Positions 20,001 through 27,959 of a stretch of 34,572 nt of DNA are shown piece after piece. Both the position numbers and the translations under genes were made by a program. The stretch is from a virus. Each line of letters begins with the position of its first letter. The first letter of the stretch is position 1. The stretch is taken from positions 1 through 34,572 of IMG/VR virus record IMGVR_UViG_3300031631_000011. One strand, written 5' to 3'. The notes below the pieces were generated by a model. It made no database searches. It saw nothing but the letters and a program-made list of their open reading frames with translations, and was not told the origin of the DNA.

Positions 20001-20251
20001 GCCCGAAGTTCTTTGTCTTCGATTAACCTTTGCTTTCTTGCCTCAATTCTATCGAATACAGACTCTTTTGGCTCTTCGATGGTTGGTTGTACCACTTCTG
20101 GTGTTAAGTCCTCCACAACTGGTTGTGTGACCTCTGGTGTTGCCATTCGTCTGGCACCAGCAAAAATCTCTCGCATTTCTTCAGCAGAAGGTTTGCGATT
20201 TTTAGGGGTTTGTACCCCCATTCCAGCCATGATTTCATCAAATTCAGCCAT
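17054..20251 (-). CDS. Large virion (ejection/polyvalent) protein with C-terminal zeta-toxin-like P-loop kinase domain
   Basis: 1,065 residues. The N-terminal 300 residues are acidic and Ala/Gly-rich with helical stretches (ETAGQLLGTAGDYVGAIFMT). The middle is a long helical region and a Lys/Pro-rich linker follows (about 750-775). The C-terminal domain, about 890-1065, has a Walker A motif GGSGSGKTE (K929) after DLTSG. ELILDGTGANFKKLL and RLNMVYADKDQAWRFVEFRG come next, with VPREIFEEKHKDF, an arrangement like zeta toxins (UDP-GlcNAc kinases). Next to a gene of similar size with a transglycosylase domain, it looks like a protein carried in the virion and injected with DNA. Kinase activity and delivery are inferences. 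Confidence 0.72.
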   Translation of the reverse strand: MAEFDEIMAGMGVQTPKNRKPSAEEMREIFAGARRMATPEVTQPVVEDLTPEVVQPTIEEPKESVFDRIEARKQRLIEDKELRAENSMSRDLERSGIQQPEVTGDSFMKRFGKNLVDNPFVEGLTALPRAVADAPNDIREAGEGIAERAEERGDILSDLAVKTDMTDTKQTQELAKETAGQLLGTAGDYVGAIFMTAMKLPFTQKTEDKIAGIMKDAGKGVADSPIHGTGGKTVADAVVEVGKAWDEYEARDPEGARSYRLAGNLGQFAIDVLTGGAGKKVVGKGVDVGIQEAKAGLKAGLEAGAEVVSKIEVPNLSKFKKMFEGVPKAEKPAVLKKAMKAGEVAENEAEAIAKALGIELSASATSIPLASKTEQILGQGLFGGAISKRANKSLAKFDDVVTGIEKSAPSAGELGENIANKFSQVEKAYRKTIDDLYASAEELADTKGVTMVFKKDSPTMKLLDDLIEQKGLAEEVGVPSPELPFLRNLRKGFDETQTVVQRRAVLREIGDKANFKSFAPSTEEKIWRKMYHSMRKDFDQSLGEVLPQMKAPLDKANKMFRGFEKVKARPFVQKIKKLTEKGDFDTISEMLTKTSVSANEIKIMYQTLGKDIERQLQKRFLANIIKKSRRAGGEGFTPSGFSKQLKSIGQEKLSAVFTPDQVKLLQNLDTLNAALAKSVSIGQGSQTAILQNINLLRGGVGVFSGGTSLVAEYILAKFFGGEMGQKLLKSLGKKKFDNLKTSLIKEKNAKPIKIVPKKKPKVTVKKPAQKIVKKANIDTLADKASKYDTLGDFVKALDEDKFLKAELKKLGIEYTTPRGLTAGLKQKFGKDMTIAKFFDDSKKTGSSGFPGSTGVSDKEVIKKVLTPNKKGTAIIDADNIKTILGSTPDNAPLYHAESSRLAQEAFAEGLPKVRGKFVDLTSGGSGSGKTEVLINGVNGINGSAELILDGTGANFKKLLRNVDQVIEAGKTPRLNMVYADKDQAWRFVEFRGRKVPREIFEEKHKDFRTSVLKAMEARDEIVPVISVNSIGTGMGGKRLKFKTRGEALDFMREMEKHGSLPTKNL

Positions 20252-23200
20252 TTTGAGTTATTGTTTTACGAAGTGTGTTGCTACTTACTGACGCTTTATT
20301 CAGTCCGTCCCCTTGATAATAACTTTTATCTGACGAGTCCGTCGGAAGAGAAGCCCACTCCTGAGAGAGTCTACGCTGTAATTCTTCCATATCAATTTTT
20401 CCTTCTAAAAACTCATTCCAACCTCTTCGTTCCAGAAGTTTCTCTGCCATCTGGTCTTGAAGCTCTGGAGTGAATTTCTCGTCCCCAGTCAGTCCCATTT
20501 CTTTTTGAAGTCCTGTAAGAGTCTTTTGAAGAAATTGGTATTTTCCAACAGCACTTGAAGGGGATCCTCCGAAAACCTGCTCCGTCTGATACTGACTGAC
20601 TTCTTTCAAAGTCTTACCAGAGAAATCAATTTCCGTTTGGTTTGCGTCCCCAAATACAGCGTTGTACTGTCCTTCCGCTTCAGCGTCCCCAATCAAGTCA
20701 AGAAGTTCTCCCTTTCCAGAAGAAGCTCCGGGACCACCCAAATATTCGTCAATCTCGTCACGAGTCACATCTGTATACCCGCCTCGAACCGCTGTACCCA
20801 TTTCATTGCTGTTCTCAAACCCAAAGGTTGTTGTTTTTTCGTCAATAGCGTCTTGAATATCCTCAAGGTAACGATCCATCTGGTCTTCAAACTGAGTACT
20901 GTTTTGACCAATATTCGGTTTGTTCTTTGAAAGTCGTTGTGCTTCTGCTTCTGAGACAGCCGCTCCTGACATTCTCTTTATGTAATCTGCCAAGATTTCT
21001 CCAGAAAGTGCTTCCAGTTCGTTGTAAATTTTAAGCTCTTTTGACGGTTTTCCTCCGAGTCCTTGCCATACTCTTGACGCTTGCCTTGATCCTTTGTCCA
21101 ACGCTCCTTCAAACGGTCTTGGACCAGCCTCCGCAACCAATTCTGCATATTTCGCCAGCATTGCTTTTGCGTTTCTTTCTTCGTCCAAAAGAGAAGTAAG
21201 ATTTTCAGGAATTTTCACATCTGCTTGATATTTTTTGTTTCCACCACCCTTTGATTGTCGAATTGCAATTACAGCGTCAAGCTCTCCTTCCGTTGTAGTT
21301 TCTGGCAATCCGAATGCTTGTGCTTGTTTATCACTGATTTTCGTTCCCAGTTTGATTGCTTCAGCAAATTTGTCTCCCCAACCTTCTTTGAAGGCTCGTT
21401 CTTCCATTGCTTCCATGTTTCGGTTTGTGATCCGTCCAGTTTTTACTCGTAAGAGAGCAGATTCCATTCGTCCACTGACAACATCGCCACCAGCACTTAC
21501 TCCGTCTTCAAGTAATGCTTTATTCTTCAGGTATTGAGTTGCTTCTTTTGGCTCCATATCTCCAGCCAAGAATCGTGCGTCAAGTTCTGCTTCCGTCGCT
21601 GGTTTGTCTTCCCCACCGTCGAAATCTTCTTTCAACAAGGCTCTTGCTTCGTCTTTGACACCCTCACTGAGTGTCGGACTGATAATCATTGCACCAAGTT
21701 GTTTTTTCTTGAAGTCGTCTGAATACCCCATATCGTCAAGTTGCTCCATGAATTTACCAACTTCATCTGGATCCGTAACTTCTCCAGCCCAGAAATCAGC
21801 GATTGTTGACTTCACATCTTTTCGTGCGATTTGTTCTTCGCTCCAGTTATTTTTCGCAAGGAATTCATCACGAAGTGCTTTCGCTTGAAATTCTCCGTAT
21901 CGAACCTTCATTGCGTTGTACGCTTTATCTGAGTTCTTTCCAGCCGCTTGATAAACCTTCTCGAATTGGTTTTCCATAGCAATTCCGCTTTCATCAAGGC
22001 CACTGATAAAGTTGTTCAATTTTAATTTATCCGGGTCGCTCTTCATCATTGAGTATTCTCGCTCCACTTGAGCAAGTGCAACCATCGGAGTAAGACCTTC
22101 TTTCTTGAGTTGATTCAATCGATCAACTTTTGCTTTTGAAATTTCTTCAGAAAAAGAAAGTGTTTTCTTTGCTCCGAGTGCGTCGAATTGTGTCTGGACA
22201 TCAATCTGTCTGCTCTTCTCGCTTGTAATAGCTGCGTCGAGCATATCATCAACGGTGTCCGTCATTTCTTCGTCGTCCGTGTTGTACTGAATCTGGAGTT
22301 TTTGTAATTCAGCTTTCCCCTGTTCAGTGATTCCTCCGTCTGGAGTTCGGTGTTGATTTTTTACACGGTCTGAGTTGATCCGAAAATTCTCGTCCATGAT
22401 TTCACGAGCTTTCTCTTCTTTCTTACGAACCTTGTCTTCAGCTCGTTTTATTGGGTCAACATCTTCCCCTGTCTCGTCCTTGAGGTAATAAGAACCGTCC
22501 TCACGCATTTCTACACGATCCCCAGCCTCAGCTCCCATAAATTGTTTTACTTTGAACATGTGGTCAGCTACATCTCCAGATTTAACTTTTCCAGTAGCAG
22601 GGTCAATAAAACTTGTTGCAACCGCACTATCAACAACACCTTCTCTTTGTTCGTCAGTAATACGAACATTGATACCCTTTGCTCGTGCCGCTTTCTGATC
22701 CGCTGAAAGGTCTGATTCTGAAAACTCAATCGTTTCTTTTACTCGTTCTGCTTCTGGAAGATTTGCATTGAATCTTTTTTCTTCCTCTGACATTGCTGTA
22801 AAGGCTGGATTTATTTTTTCTCCAAGCCCTCCAATATTTCCGAGTTCAGATTCTTTACCCTTTCTTTTGAAAGTTTCCTCTCTGTTCGTTCTTTTGTCGC
22901 TTTCTTGTTGGCTTCTGATATTTACAGTTTCCGCTGCAATAGCGTTTGCCTGTTTAGTAGCTTGGTCACGCTCCCAGTTTGAAACACGAAGTTGATAATC
23001 TTTCCCACTTTCCGTTGCACCCAGTCTTGGAGCAGAGGCTTCAAGGTAACTATAATCTTGTGCTGTCGTAACTTTTGGAAGTTTCGCAACTTGATTTTGA
23101 GCGTATTGATTCACACTGGTTGTCTTGTTCGCAGTAGAACCACCAGAAGAAATGTATTTATCCTTTATCAATTTTTCTGTTCCAGATAATTCTCCATCGA

Positions 23201-23387
23201 GCTTGTCCCCTCGTTTTATAGAGTTTGCTCCATACAATTCAGAAGCCAAGTCTGGATTGTCTTTTGAAACGATTGGTACACCGTCTTGTGTAAACCCAGC
23301 ACCAGTATTCGGTGCTGAAGAAATTGGCTTCACTCTTATACAGCGATTCCCAACAAGTGTGTATCCAGTTCGACAGGTTTTAGCCAT
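20244..23387 (-). CDS. Large internal virion protein with C-terminal lambda-R-like (GH104) transglycosylase
   Basis: 1,047 residues. The start MAKTCRTGYTLVGNRCIRVK has two Cys. A very long charged helical body follows. The C-terminal domain (about 895-1040) has Glu905 in AEAEGQYNAVFGD, then SSAVGKYQFLQKTLTGLQKE, FTPELQDQMAEKLLERRGWN and LSQEWASLP. This order matches lambda endolysin R: a Glu, then S.asGrYQ.L...w...k...gL, then spnlQD..A...i.erG, then a WASLP end. A virion-associated lysin that opens peptidoglycan at DNA entry, analogous to T7 gp16, is inferred. The stop overlaps the next large virion gene by 8 bp. Confidence 0.8.
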   Translation of the reverse strand: MAKTCRTGYTLVGNRCIRVKPISSAPNTGAGFTQDGVPIVSKDNPDLASELYGANSIKRGDKLDGELSGTEKLIKDKYISSGGSTANKTTSVNQYAQNQVAKLPKVTTAQDYSYLEASAPRLGATESGKDYQLRVSNWERDQATKQANAIAAETVNIRSQQESDKRTNREETFKRKGKESELGNIGGLGEKINPAFTAMSEEEKRFNANLPEAERVKETIEFSESDLSADQKAARAKGINVRITDEQREGVVDSAVATSFIDPATGKVKSGDVADHMFKVKQFMGAEAGDRVEMREDGSYYLKDETGEDVDPIKRAEDKVRKKEEKAREIMDENFRINSDRVKNQHRTPDGGITEQGKAELQKLQIQYNTDDEEMTDTVDDMLDAAITSEKSRQIDVQTQFDALGAKKTLSFSEEISKAKVDRLNQLKKEGLTPMVALAQVEREYSMMKSDPDKLKLNNFISGLDESGIAMENQFEKVYQAAGKNSDKAYNAMKVRYGEFQAKALRDEFLAKNNWSEEQIARKDVKSTIADFWAGEVTDPDEVGKFMEQLDDMGYSDDFKKKQLGAMIISPTLSEGVKDEARALLKEDFDGGEDKPATEAELDARFLAGDMEPKEATQYLKNKALLEDGVSAGGDVVSGRMESALLRVKTGRITNRNMEAMEERAFKEGWGDKFAEAIKLGTKISDKQAQAFGLPETTTEGELDAVIAIRQSKGGGNKKYQADVKIPENLTSLLDEERNAKAMLAKYAELVAEAGPRPFEGALDKGSRQASRVWQGLGGKPSKELKIYNELEALSGEILADYIKRMSGAAVSEAEAQRLSKNKPNIGQNSTQFEDQMDRYLEDIQDAIDEKTTTFGFENSNEMGTAVRGGYTDVTRDEIDEYLGGPGASSGKGELLDLIGDAEAEGQYNAVFGDANQTEIDFSGKTLKEVSQYQTEQVFGGSPSSAVGKYQFLQKTLTGLQKEMGLTGDEKFTPELQDQMAEKLLERRGWNEFLEGKIDMEELQRRLSQEWASLPTDSSDKSYYQGDGLNKASVSSNTLRKTITQNG

Positions 23388-23418
23388 TTTTTTTATTTCG
23401 TTAAGTTACAGAATTTTT

Positions 23419-23757
23419 TTAAGTAGTTCGTCCAACTTTTCCGTACAAATTTATTTTACTTGCCGCAGAAGCGAACGCTCGAATAGTCTTTGCTCCGTCC
23501 AAATATGATCCTTCAAAGACAAACTTTGTCGTTTTCGCAGGGATTGTTCTCTTTATGATATTTGTCTGAGCTACCCCAGCAACCTCAAGAGTAATATCTA
23601 CATCTGAAGTGCCAGTATTATTTGCGAAGATTTTAACTTCGTCGAACCCAGCAACAGGGGCTGTGTGTACCAATATAGAGGTTCCAGTAACAATTCCTGT
23701 TACTTCAAGAGGTTCTCCATTTGTAGAAGCCGAAAGCGGAAGTGTAGTGTATGTCAT
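23419..23757 (-). CDS. Small beta-sandwich virion protein, 112 aa
   Basis: 112 residues, nearly all beta-strand pattern: LEVTGIVTGTSILVHTAPVA, GFDEVKIFANNTGTSDVDIT, and FEGSYLDGAKTIRAFASAAS. It lacks Cys and charged clusters, as do small head-decoration or tail-accessory proteins. It lies between the fibre-like 611-residue protein and the large internal proteins and is read with them. A decoration or tail-tip role is inferred from composition and position. Confidence 0.62.
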   Translation of the reverse strand: MTYTTLPLSASTNGEPLEVTGIVTGTSILVHTAPVAGFDEVKIFANNTGTSDVDITLEVAGVAQTNIIKRTIPAKTTKFVFEGSYLDGAKTIRAFASAASKINLYGKVGRTT

Positions 23758-23773
23758 TTTTTTAAAAAATTAT

Positions 23774-25609
23774 TTAGTAAGTCCAGTCGTCGTCGATAAG
23801 ATAACCAAGAATCATCGTGAAGCTGGATGGCATTGAGATAACAGTCCCGGCTCCAAAGATAAGAGGTTGTTGCAAATATCTACCATTGTTTCCATAATCC
23901 CCTGCCATAATGTAATTCCCGTCTGCATAAAGAATCCCTGTATTGTCTTTCCGAACATTTGTCACTACCAAAATCTTTCCTACTGGGACTGTGTAACTCC
24001 CTCCACTTTGCACCTTGTGTACAACTGGATCGATCCCACCGAGGTCAGCCGTGTCCACAAGAATCCCATTCACTGTCGTTGCAGCATGATCACTACTGAG
24101 TTGTTTCGTTCCATTCCCCTCTAAATAAATTGGAGAGTTTAGCCCACCGAAAGATGATGTACTAGAAAATTGTCCAGTGTACCCATAACAGATCCAGTTG
24201 CTATCCCAGATTAGTTCATTTGAGGCTGCGTCAACGAACACACCTGTGATTATCAAAGTTTTCCCACTCGGAATCACATACGAAGATGCTAATAAATTAT
24301 CAAGATTTATCAATGTTTTTGTAATCCCCTCGTCAGAGAAAATGTTTACCGGAAATTGCAAAGAGTTGAAAGAAGATCCTCCACCCCCTCCTGATGGAGT
24401 GTAGCTTGATACCACTTCCAAGTTTGTCCCATTCGATTCTAACGTGGCAGACTGGTACTGTGTAGCGAGTATCATTGTCGCAGACTCGTCAACTGTCTCC
24501 GCACCATTTGGATCAATCGTGACAGCATTCGTCGTTCCAACATTCTTGATGAGAAATTTTTGACCTGCACGACCAACAGCAGTTGGGAGATTCACAGTAA
24601 TTGCTCCGAGAGTAGTATCACAAAGTATCGTATGCTCTCCATTTGTTACTGTGTATGGAGAATCTGTGTTGTCAATTTCTGTGACAACATTATTGTCTTT
24701 TACAGAATAAGCAGGACCATAGTTCAAAATACTTGTTACTTCCCCGTCTGAATCAGTGACAATCTTTGCGATTGGATAATTACCATAATTGAATCCAACC
24801 TCATTGCTTGCCAGTACACCAGTCCCAGTGACGAGTTCGTAATACAATGTTTTATTGTCTGCCGGGTCGTGACTCGCAACTCCAGCGTAAACTCGAAGTG
24901 TTTGTTTATCGATCCATTGACCAGAAGAAAAATCAACAAGTTTCGTATCTCCTGTGTTCACAATAGCAGTTATTTCTCTTTGACTTGCTGTAAAATTGTC
25001 AAACTCTGATTCTATATGAGTTTCAAAAGTGTCTTGCTGAAGTGTAATTGCGGTTTCGTAAGCATCTTGCTCCACGGTTTGACGCTCGTTCGCTGCTTTT
25101 TGTTCTCCCTCAAGAGAAGCACCGAGAAGGTTTGACTCATCGTTAATTTCTTCAAGAGCGGTATCAACTTTTGTTTCCAATTCTGCAAATTCCCCAGTTC
25201 CAACAACCAAATTTGCCGGAGACTCTTTACTGAAACTGTCGATTTCAAGTGCTGTAAGATTGTTTGCAATAATATTGTCGTTGTTGTCGGTACCGTCGTC
25301 GTCATTCGCAAGACCAAGCATAAGATTTCCAGCACCAGATTTTCGTATGTTCAAAATATATTGAATTTTTCCATCAACCGTAGAAGAACTTGCAACATCT
25401 TCAATACCAACACGGAATTGTTTTGTTGTGTCCGTTTTCTCCACGAGAGTAAGACGAAACTTTGTGAGAGTCCCACCCTGTCTTTGAAGAGTTAAATTAT
25501 AAATCGCACTGGTGGCGACAACAGTAATTGTTTCATCTGGAGTAGCACCTGCTGGTGTATATTTAGCAGCGAGTTTGAACCGTGTGAAATCGAGCGTTTT
25601 TTGCGTCAT
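23774..25609 (-). CDS. Fibre or receptor-binding protein with coiled-coil shaft, 611 aa
   Basis: The N-terminal 130 residues are beta-rich (FTRFKLAAKYTPAGATPDET). Residues about 145-215 form a helical coiled coil (EQKAANERQTVEQDAYETAI). A domain with HTILCDTTLGAITVNLPTAV and NAVTIDPNGAETV, common in phage fibres, is followed by a GGGGGSS hinge. Two related C-terminal domains then start SYVIPSGKTLIITGVFVD and SYTVPVGKILVVTNVRKD, an internal duplication. Position after the nozzle-like gene suggests tail attachment. The duplicated tips are the candidate binding heads. Confidence 0.68.
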   Translation of the reverse strand: MTQKTLDFTRFKLAAKYTPAGATPDETITVVATSAIYNLTLQRQGGTLTKFRLTLVEKTDTTKQFRVGIEDVASSSTVDGKIQYILNIRKSGAGNLMLGLANDDDGTDNNDNIIANNLTALEIDSFSKESPANLVVGTGEFAELETKVDTALEEINDESNLLGASLEGEQKAANERQTVEQDAYETAITLQQDTFETHIESEFDNFTASQREITAIVNTGDTKLVDFSSGQWIDKQTLRVYAGVASHDPADNKTLYYELVTGTGVLASNEVGFNYGNYPIAKIVTDSDGEVTSILNYGPAYSVKDNNVVTEIDNTDSPYTVTNGEHTILCDTTLGAITVNLPTAVGRAGQKFLIKNVGTTNAVTIDPNGAETVDESATMILATQYQSATLESNGTNLEVVSSYTPSGGGGGSSFNSLQFPVNIFSDEGITKTLINLDNLLASSYVIPSGKTLIITGVFVDAASNELIWDSNWICYGYTGQFSSTSSFGGLNSPIYLEGNGTKQLSSDHAATTVNGILVDTADLGGIDPVVHKVQSGGSYTVPVGKILVVTNVRKDNTGILYADGNYIMAGDYGNNGRYLQQPLIFGAGTVISMPSSFTMILGYLIDDDWTY

Positions 25610-25610
25610 T

Positions 25611-27404
25611 TTAGAAAAGGTTATGCTTTAATGATACCGATTTGTCCAACCTGTTACTTGATTTGTACTCTACGAGTATATCATAGATTTTGAAATTTGC
25701 GTTGGACTCTTCCCAAATTTCTACTGCGATTGTGTTGAACCGCATTCCAAATTTATACCGCTCTCCACGGATAACATTCTCTTCAATAAGGTCACTTGCT
25801 CCGAGAGCAAATACATATTCTCCATAAACTGCTCCAGAATCCCTTGTAGTAAGGTCTGCAACAGAAATTGTCTTCTCAAGTATTGGAGATTCTGTTTCGT
25901 TGTTGAAGTATGCTTTCAGTTTCAATATTGCGTCCGGGGAAGCCTCAGCAATAACATTTATTGATTGAAGGTTTTTTGCACTTTGCGGAGATCCGAGTCC
26001 GTCAAATTCAGTAATGTATTTTGATTTGTTTGGAGTACCTTCTGCAACCAAGTAATTGTCAGCGAGAGTATTCACAATCCCTCCAGAGTTTGCCCCTCCG
26101 ATAACTTTTCCATCGACAATGCTGGCGTGTCCAAGATATTTGTTGTTGATAAAATAAGGTGGCTTCCCTTTCTCCCTTCTATCAAAAGCAATGAACACAT
26201 TATTCGTTGGATTGTCCAAAGCAACTTGAGCAAGAATCCTGTCGTTTTCTTGGTCATAGACTACAAACCCGTTTGAATGGTCAATCTTTTCGTTCCAATA
26301 TCGCTCTATCTTTCCCCCAATAATAAGGTTCGTATAATTTCCAGAGTAAGGATCAATCTCAATAATTCCTGAAGAATTCATAATCACGATTGAATTCCCT
26401 GTTGAACAAACGAATCTTTCGTTTTCAACACCTTCTCCGTTGTATCGGAATGATTCAATCTTTGTGAAACTTGAAACAGCGTCCGTGGCGTTGCTTTCTT
26501 CCGCCCAGTGTGCTTCTGCGTCCCTCTTTCCAAGAAAGATAACTCCGGTTCCACCCTCAACAACCGCTGTACAAACAGGAATTCCGCAGTTATAATTCCC
26601 TGCTGCGTTTGCTCCAGTTCCTCCAGTGAATCCGCTTGTTGGATCATTGTCTGTAAATTTCGCCTTTCCGTCGGTATCAACATACGATTTTCTGGCTCCA
26701 TCATTCGCCATTGAAATCAAACCAGCTCCAGAAAGAACCGTAATTCCATATCCGTTCCACATTTTTGAATCTCCACCGTGTCCAATAATTGAGAATTTTC
26801 CTGATTGTCTACAAACCAGAGTTCCAAAAAACACTGCGTCCCCAGTACCACCATAATTTGTATAAACTTTTAAGGTTGATCCTGAAATGGTTGTTCCAAG
26901 ATATTCTCTGTCAATAGTTGCTACTGTATCACTCGCAATGGCTGTAATCTGGTAAACTCTTCCATCTCCGGGGTCAACAATCACATAATCTCCAATAGTA
27001 AGGTCTGTGAGAAACGCAGAACCAGCACCAGTGAGCGTAGCAGATCCAAGCGTCCCTGTGACGGTTCCTGTGGCAGAATCTACTGTTTGTGTCGCTGGAG
27101 TAAGAATTGTACCGTCAGCGTCAATTACACGCAGTTTTAGCACACTACTTATAAACCCAAAGACGAGCGTCTGACTTGTTCCTGTTTCTGTAATATGTTC
27201 TCTGACATATTCGATTGAATCAAAATCAGTAATATCTGCCAATAATTCGTCCTGTTTTGTTTTTTCGAGAATTCCACGGCTGTTCGACATATTCATTTGA
27301 TAGTTTGCACCAGAAGAAATATCGTCGCCACGCATTCCACTGACAAACGGAGCGTAGTTTTCCAATTCTTTCTTCCGAGCATTTGTTTTTGTGTCGCCTT
27401 TCAT
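25611..27404 (-). CDS. Tail nozzle/stabilisation-like protein, 597 aa
   Basis: 597 residues rich in beta-strands with repeated blade-like segments (GVIFLGKRDAEAHWAEESNA, RFVCSTGNSIVIMNSSGIIE, YDQENDRILAQVALDNPTNN), a pattern typical of propeller-containing podovirus nozzle proteins (T7 gp12/P22 gp10). An inserted Thr/Ala-rich part is at about 100-180. It follows the connector-like gene with an ATGA overlap, the same gene order as in podoviruses. Assigned by order and composition rather than a diagnostic motif. Confidence 0.6.
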   Translation of the reverse strand: MKGDTKTNARKKELENYAPFVSGMRGDDISSGANYQMNMSNSRGILEKTKQDELLADITDFDSIEYVREHITETGTSQTLVFGFISSVLKLRVIDADGTILTPATQTVDSATGTVTGTLGSATLTGAGSAFLTDLTIGDYVIVDPGDGRVYQITAIASDTVATIDREYLGTTISGSTLKVYTNYGGTGDAVFFGTLVCRQSGKFSIIGHGGDSKMWNGYGITVLSGAGLISMANDGARKSYVDTDGKAKFTDNDPTSGFTGGTGANAAGNYNCGIPVCTAVVEGGTGVIFLGKRDAEAHWAEESNATDAVSSFTKIESFRYNGEGVENERFVCSTGNSIVIMNSSGIIEIDPYSGNYTNLIIGGKIERYWNEKIDHSNGFVVYDQENDRILAQVALDNPTNNVFIAFDRREKGKPPYFINNKYLGHASIVDGKVIGGANSGGIVNTLADNYLVAEGTPNKSKYITEFDGLGSPQSAKNLQSINVIAEASPDAILKLKAYFNNETESPILEKTISVADLTTRDSGAVYGEYVFALGASDLIEENVIRGERYKFGMRFNTIAVEIWEESNANFKIYDILVEYKSSNRLDKSVSLKHNLF

Positions 27405-27907
27405 TGAATACGGTTTGATTGAGAAATTGCGTTTGTGACTGTTGAAACAGCCTCGTTTTCTTCAATAGTTAAGTTGATTAAAGCCATCATTTCTGAAATC
27501 AATATTTCTTGTGCCTTTTCTGTTTTGAATGGGAAGTCTTCCTTAAGTTCTGTTGCTCTTGCAATATCTTTTGGATATTTGATATTGAAGTTCAGGTATG
27601 AATCCACATACCATTTTCCGTTCCGGGGTTTAATGAATTGAATCCCGATCGGTTCGTCAAAATTCCCTTCTGGATAAAAGAGTGTCGTTTTGTCTTGGAC
27701 CAGATCATCAGGAAAAGATACTGGAGAAGTTTGATCTTCCAGCCATTCCTCGAACGCACTTGGTTCAAACCCTCGCAATTCGTTTGAAACATTCACAATC
27801 GCCCGTTTGAACAGAGAGAAAAACACAGCGTCAGAAGATACATCTGGAAGCTGTACATCTCGTGAGTACACATCTGATTTGAAAGTGGTAAAAGTAATAG
27901 CTGACAT
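27401..27907 (-). CDS. Head-tail connector (adaptor-like) protein, 168 aa
   Basis: 168 residues, start MSAITFTTFKSDVYSRDVQL. There is a helical N-terminal part with DAVFFSLFKRAIVNVSNELR, a beta-rich middle including PIGIQFIKPRNGKWYVDSYL, and a C-terminal helix EILISEMMALINLTIEENEA. Size and place, directly after the capsid gene and before the nozzle-like gene, match podovirus adaptor proteins (T7 gp11-like). No sequence motif is decisive. Confidence 0.55.
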   Translation of the reverse strand: MSAITFTTFKSDVYSRDVQLPDVSSDAVFFSLFKRAIVNVSNELRGFEPSAFEEWLEDQTSPVSFPDDLVQDKTTLFYPEGNFDEPIGIQFIKPRNGKWYVDSYLNFNIKYPKDIARATELKEDFPFKTEKAQEILISEMMALINLTIEENEAVSTVTNAISQSNRIQ

Positions 27908-27924
27908 TGTTTTGGTTTAGTTCT

Positions 27925-27950
27925 TAATAAAGCCCCCCAGTAGAGGGACT
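27925..27950 (-). terminator. Terminator after the major capsid gene
   Basis: On the minus strand AGTCCCTC pairs with GGGGGGCT (8 bp, two G-U pairs) around a TACT loop, followed by TTATTAAG. It lies 10 bp after the capsid stop. A partial terminator here would raise capsid mRNA relative to tail genes, as after T7 gene 10. Confidence 0.72.
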
Positions 27951-27959
27951 CTATAAAAA

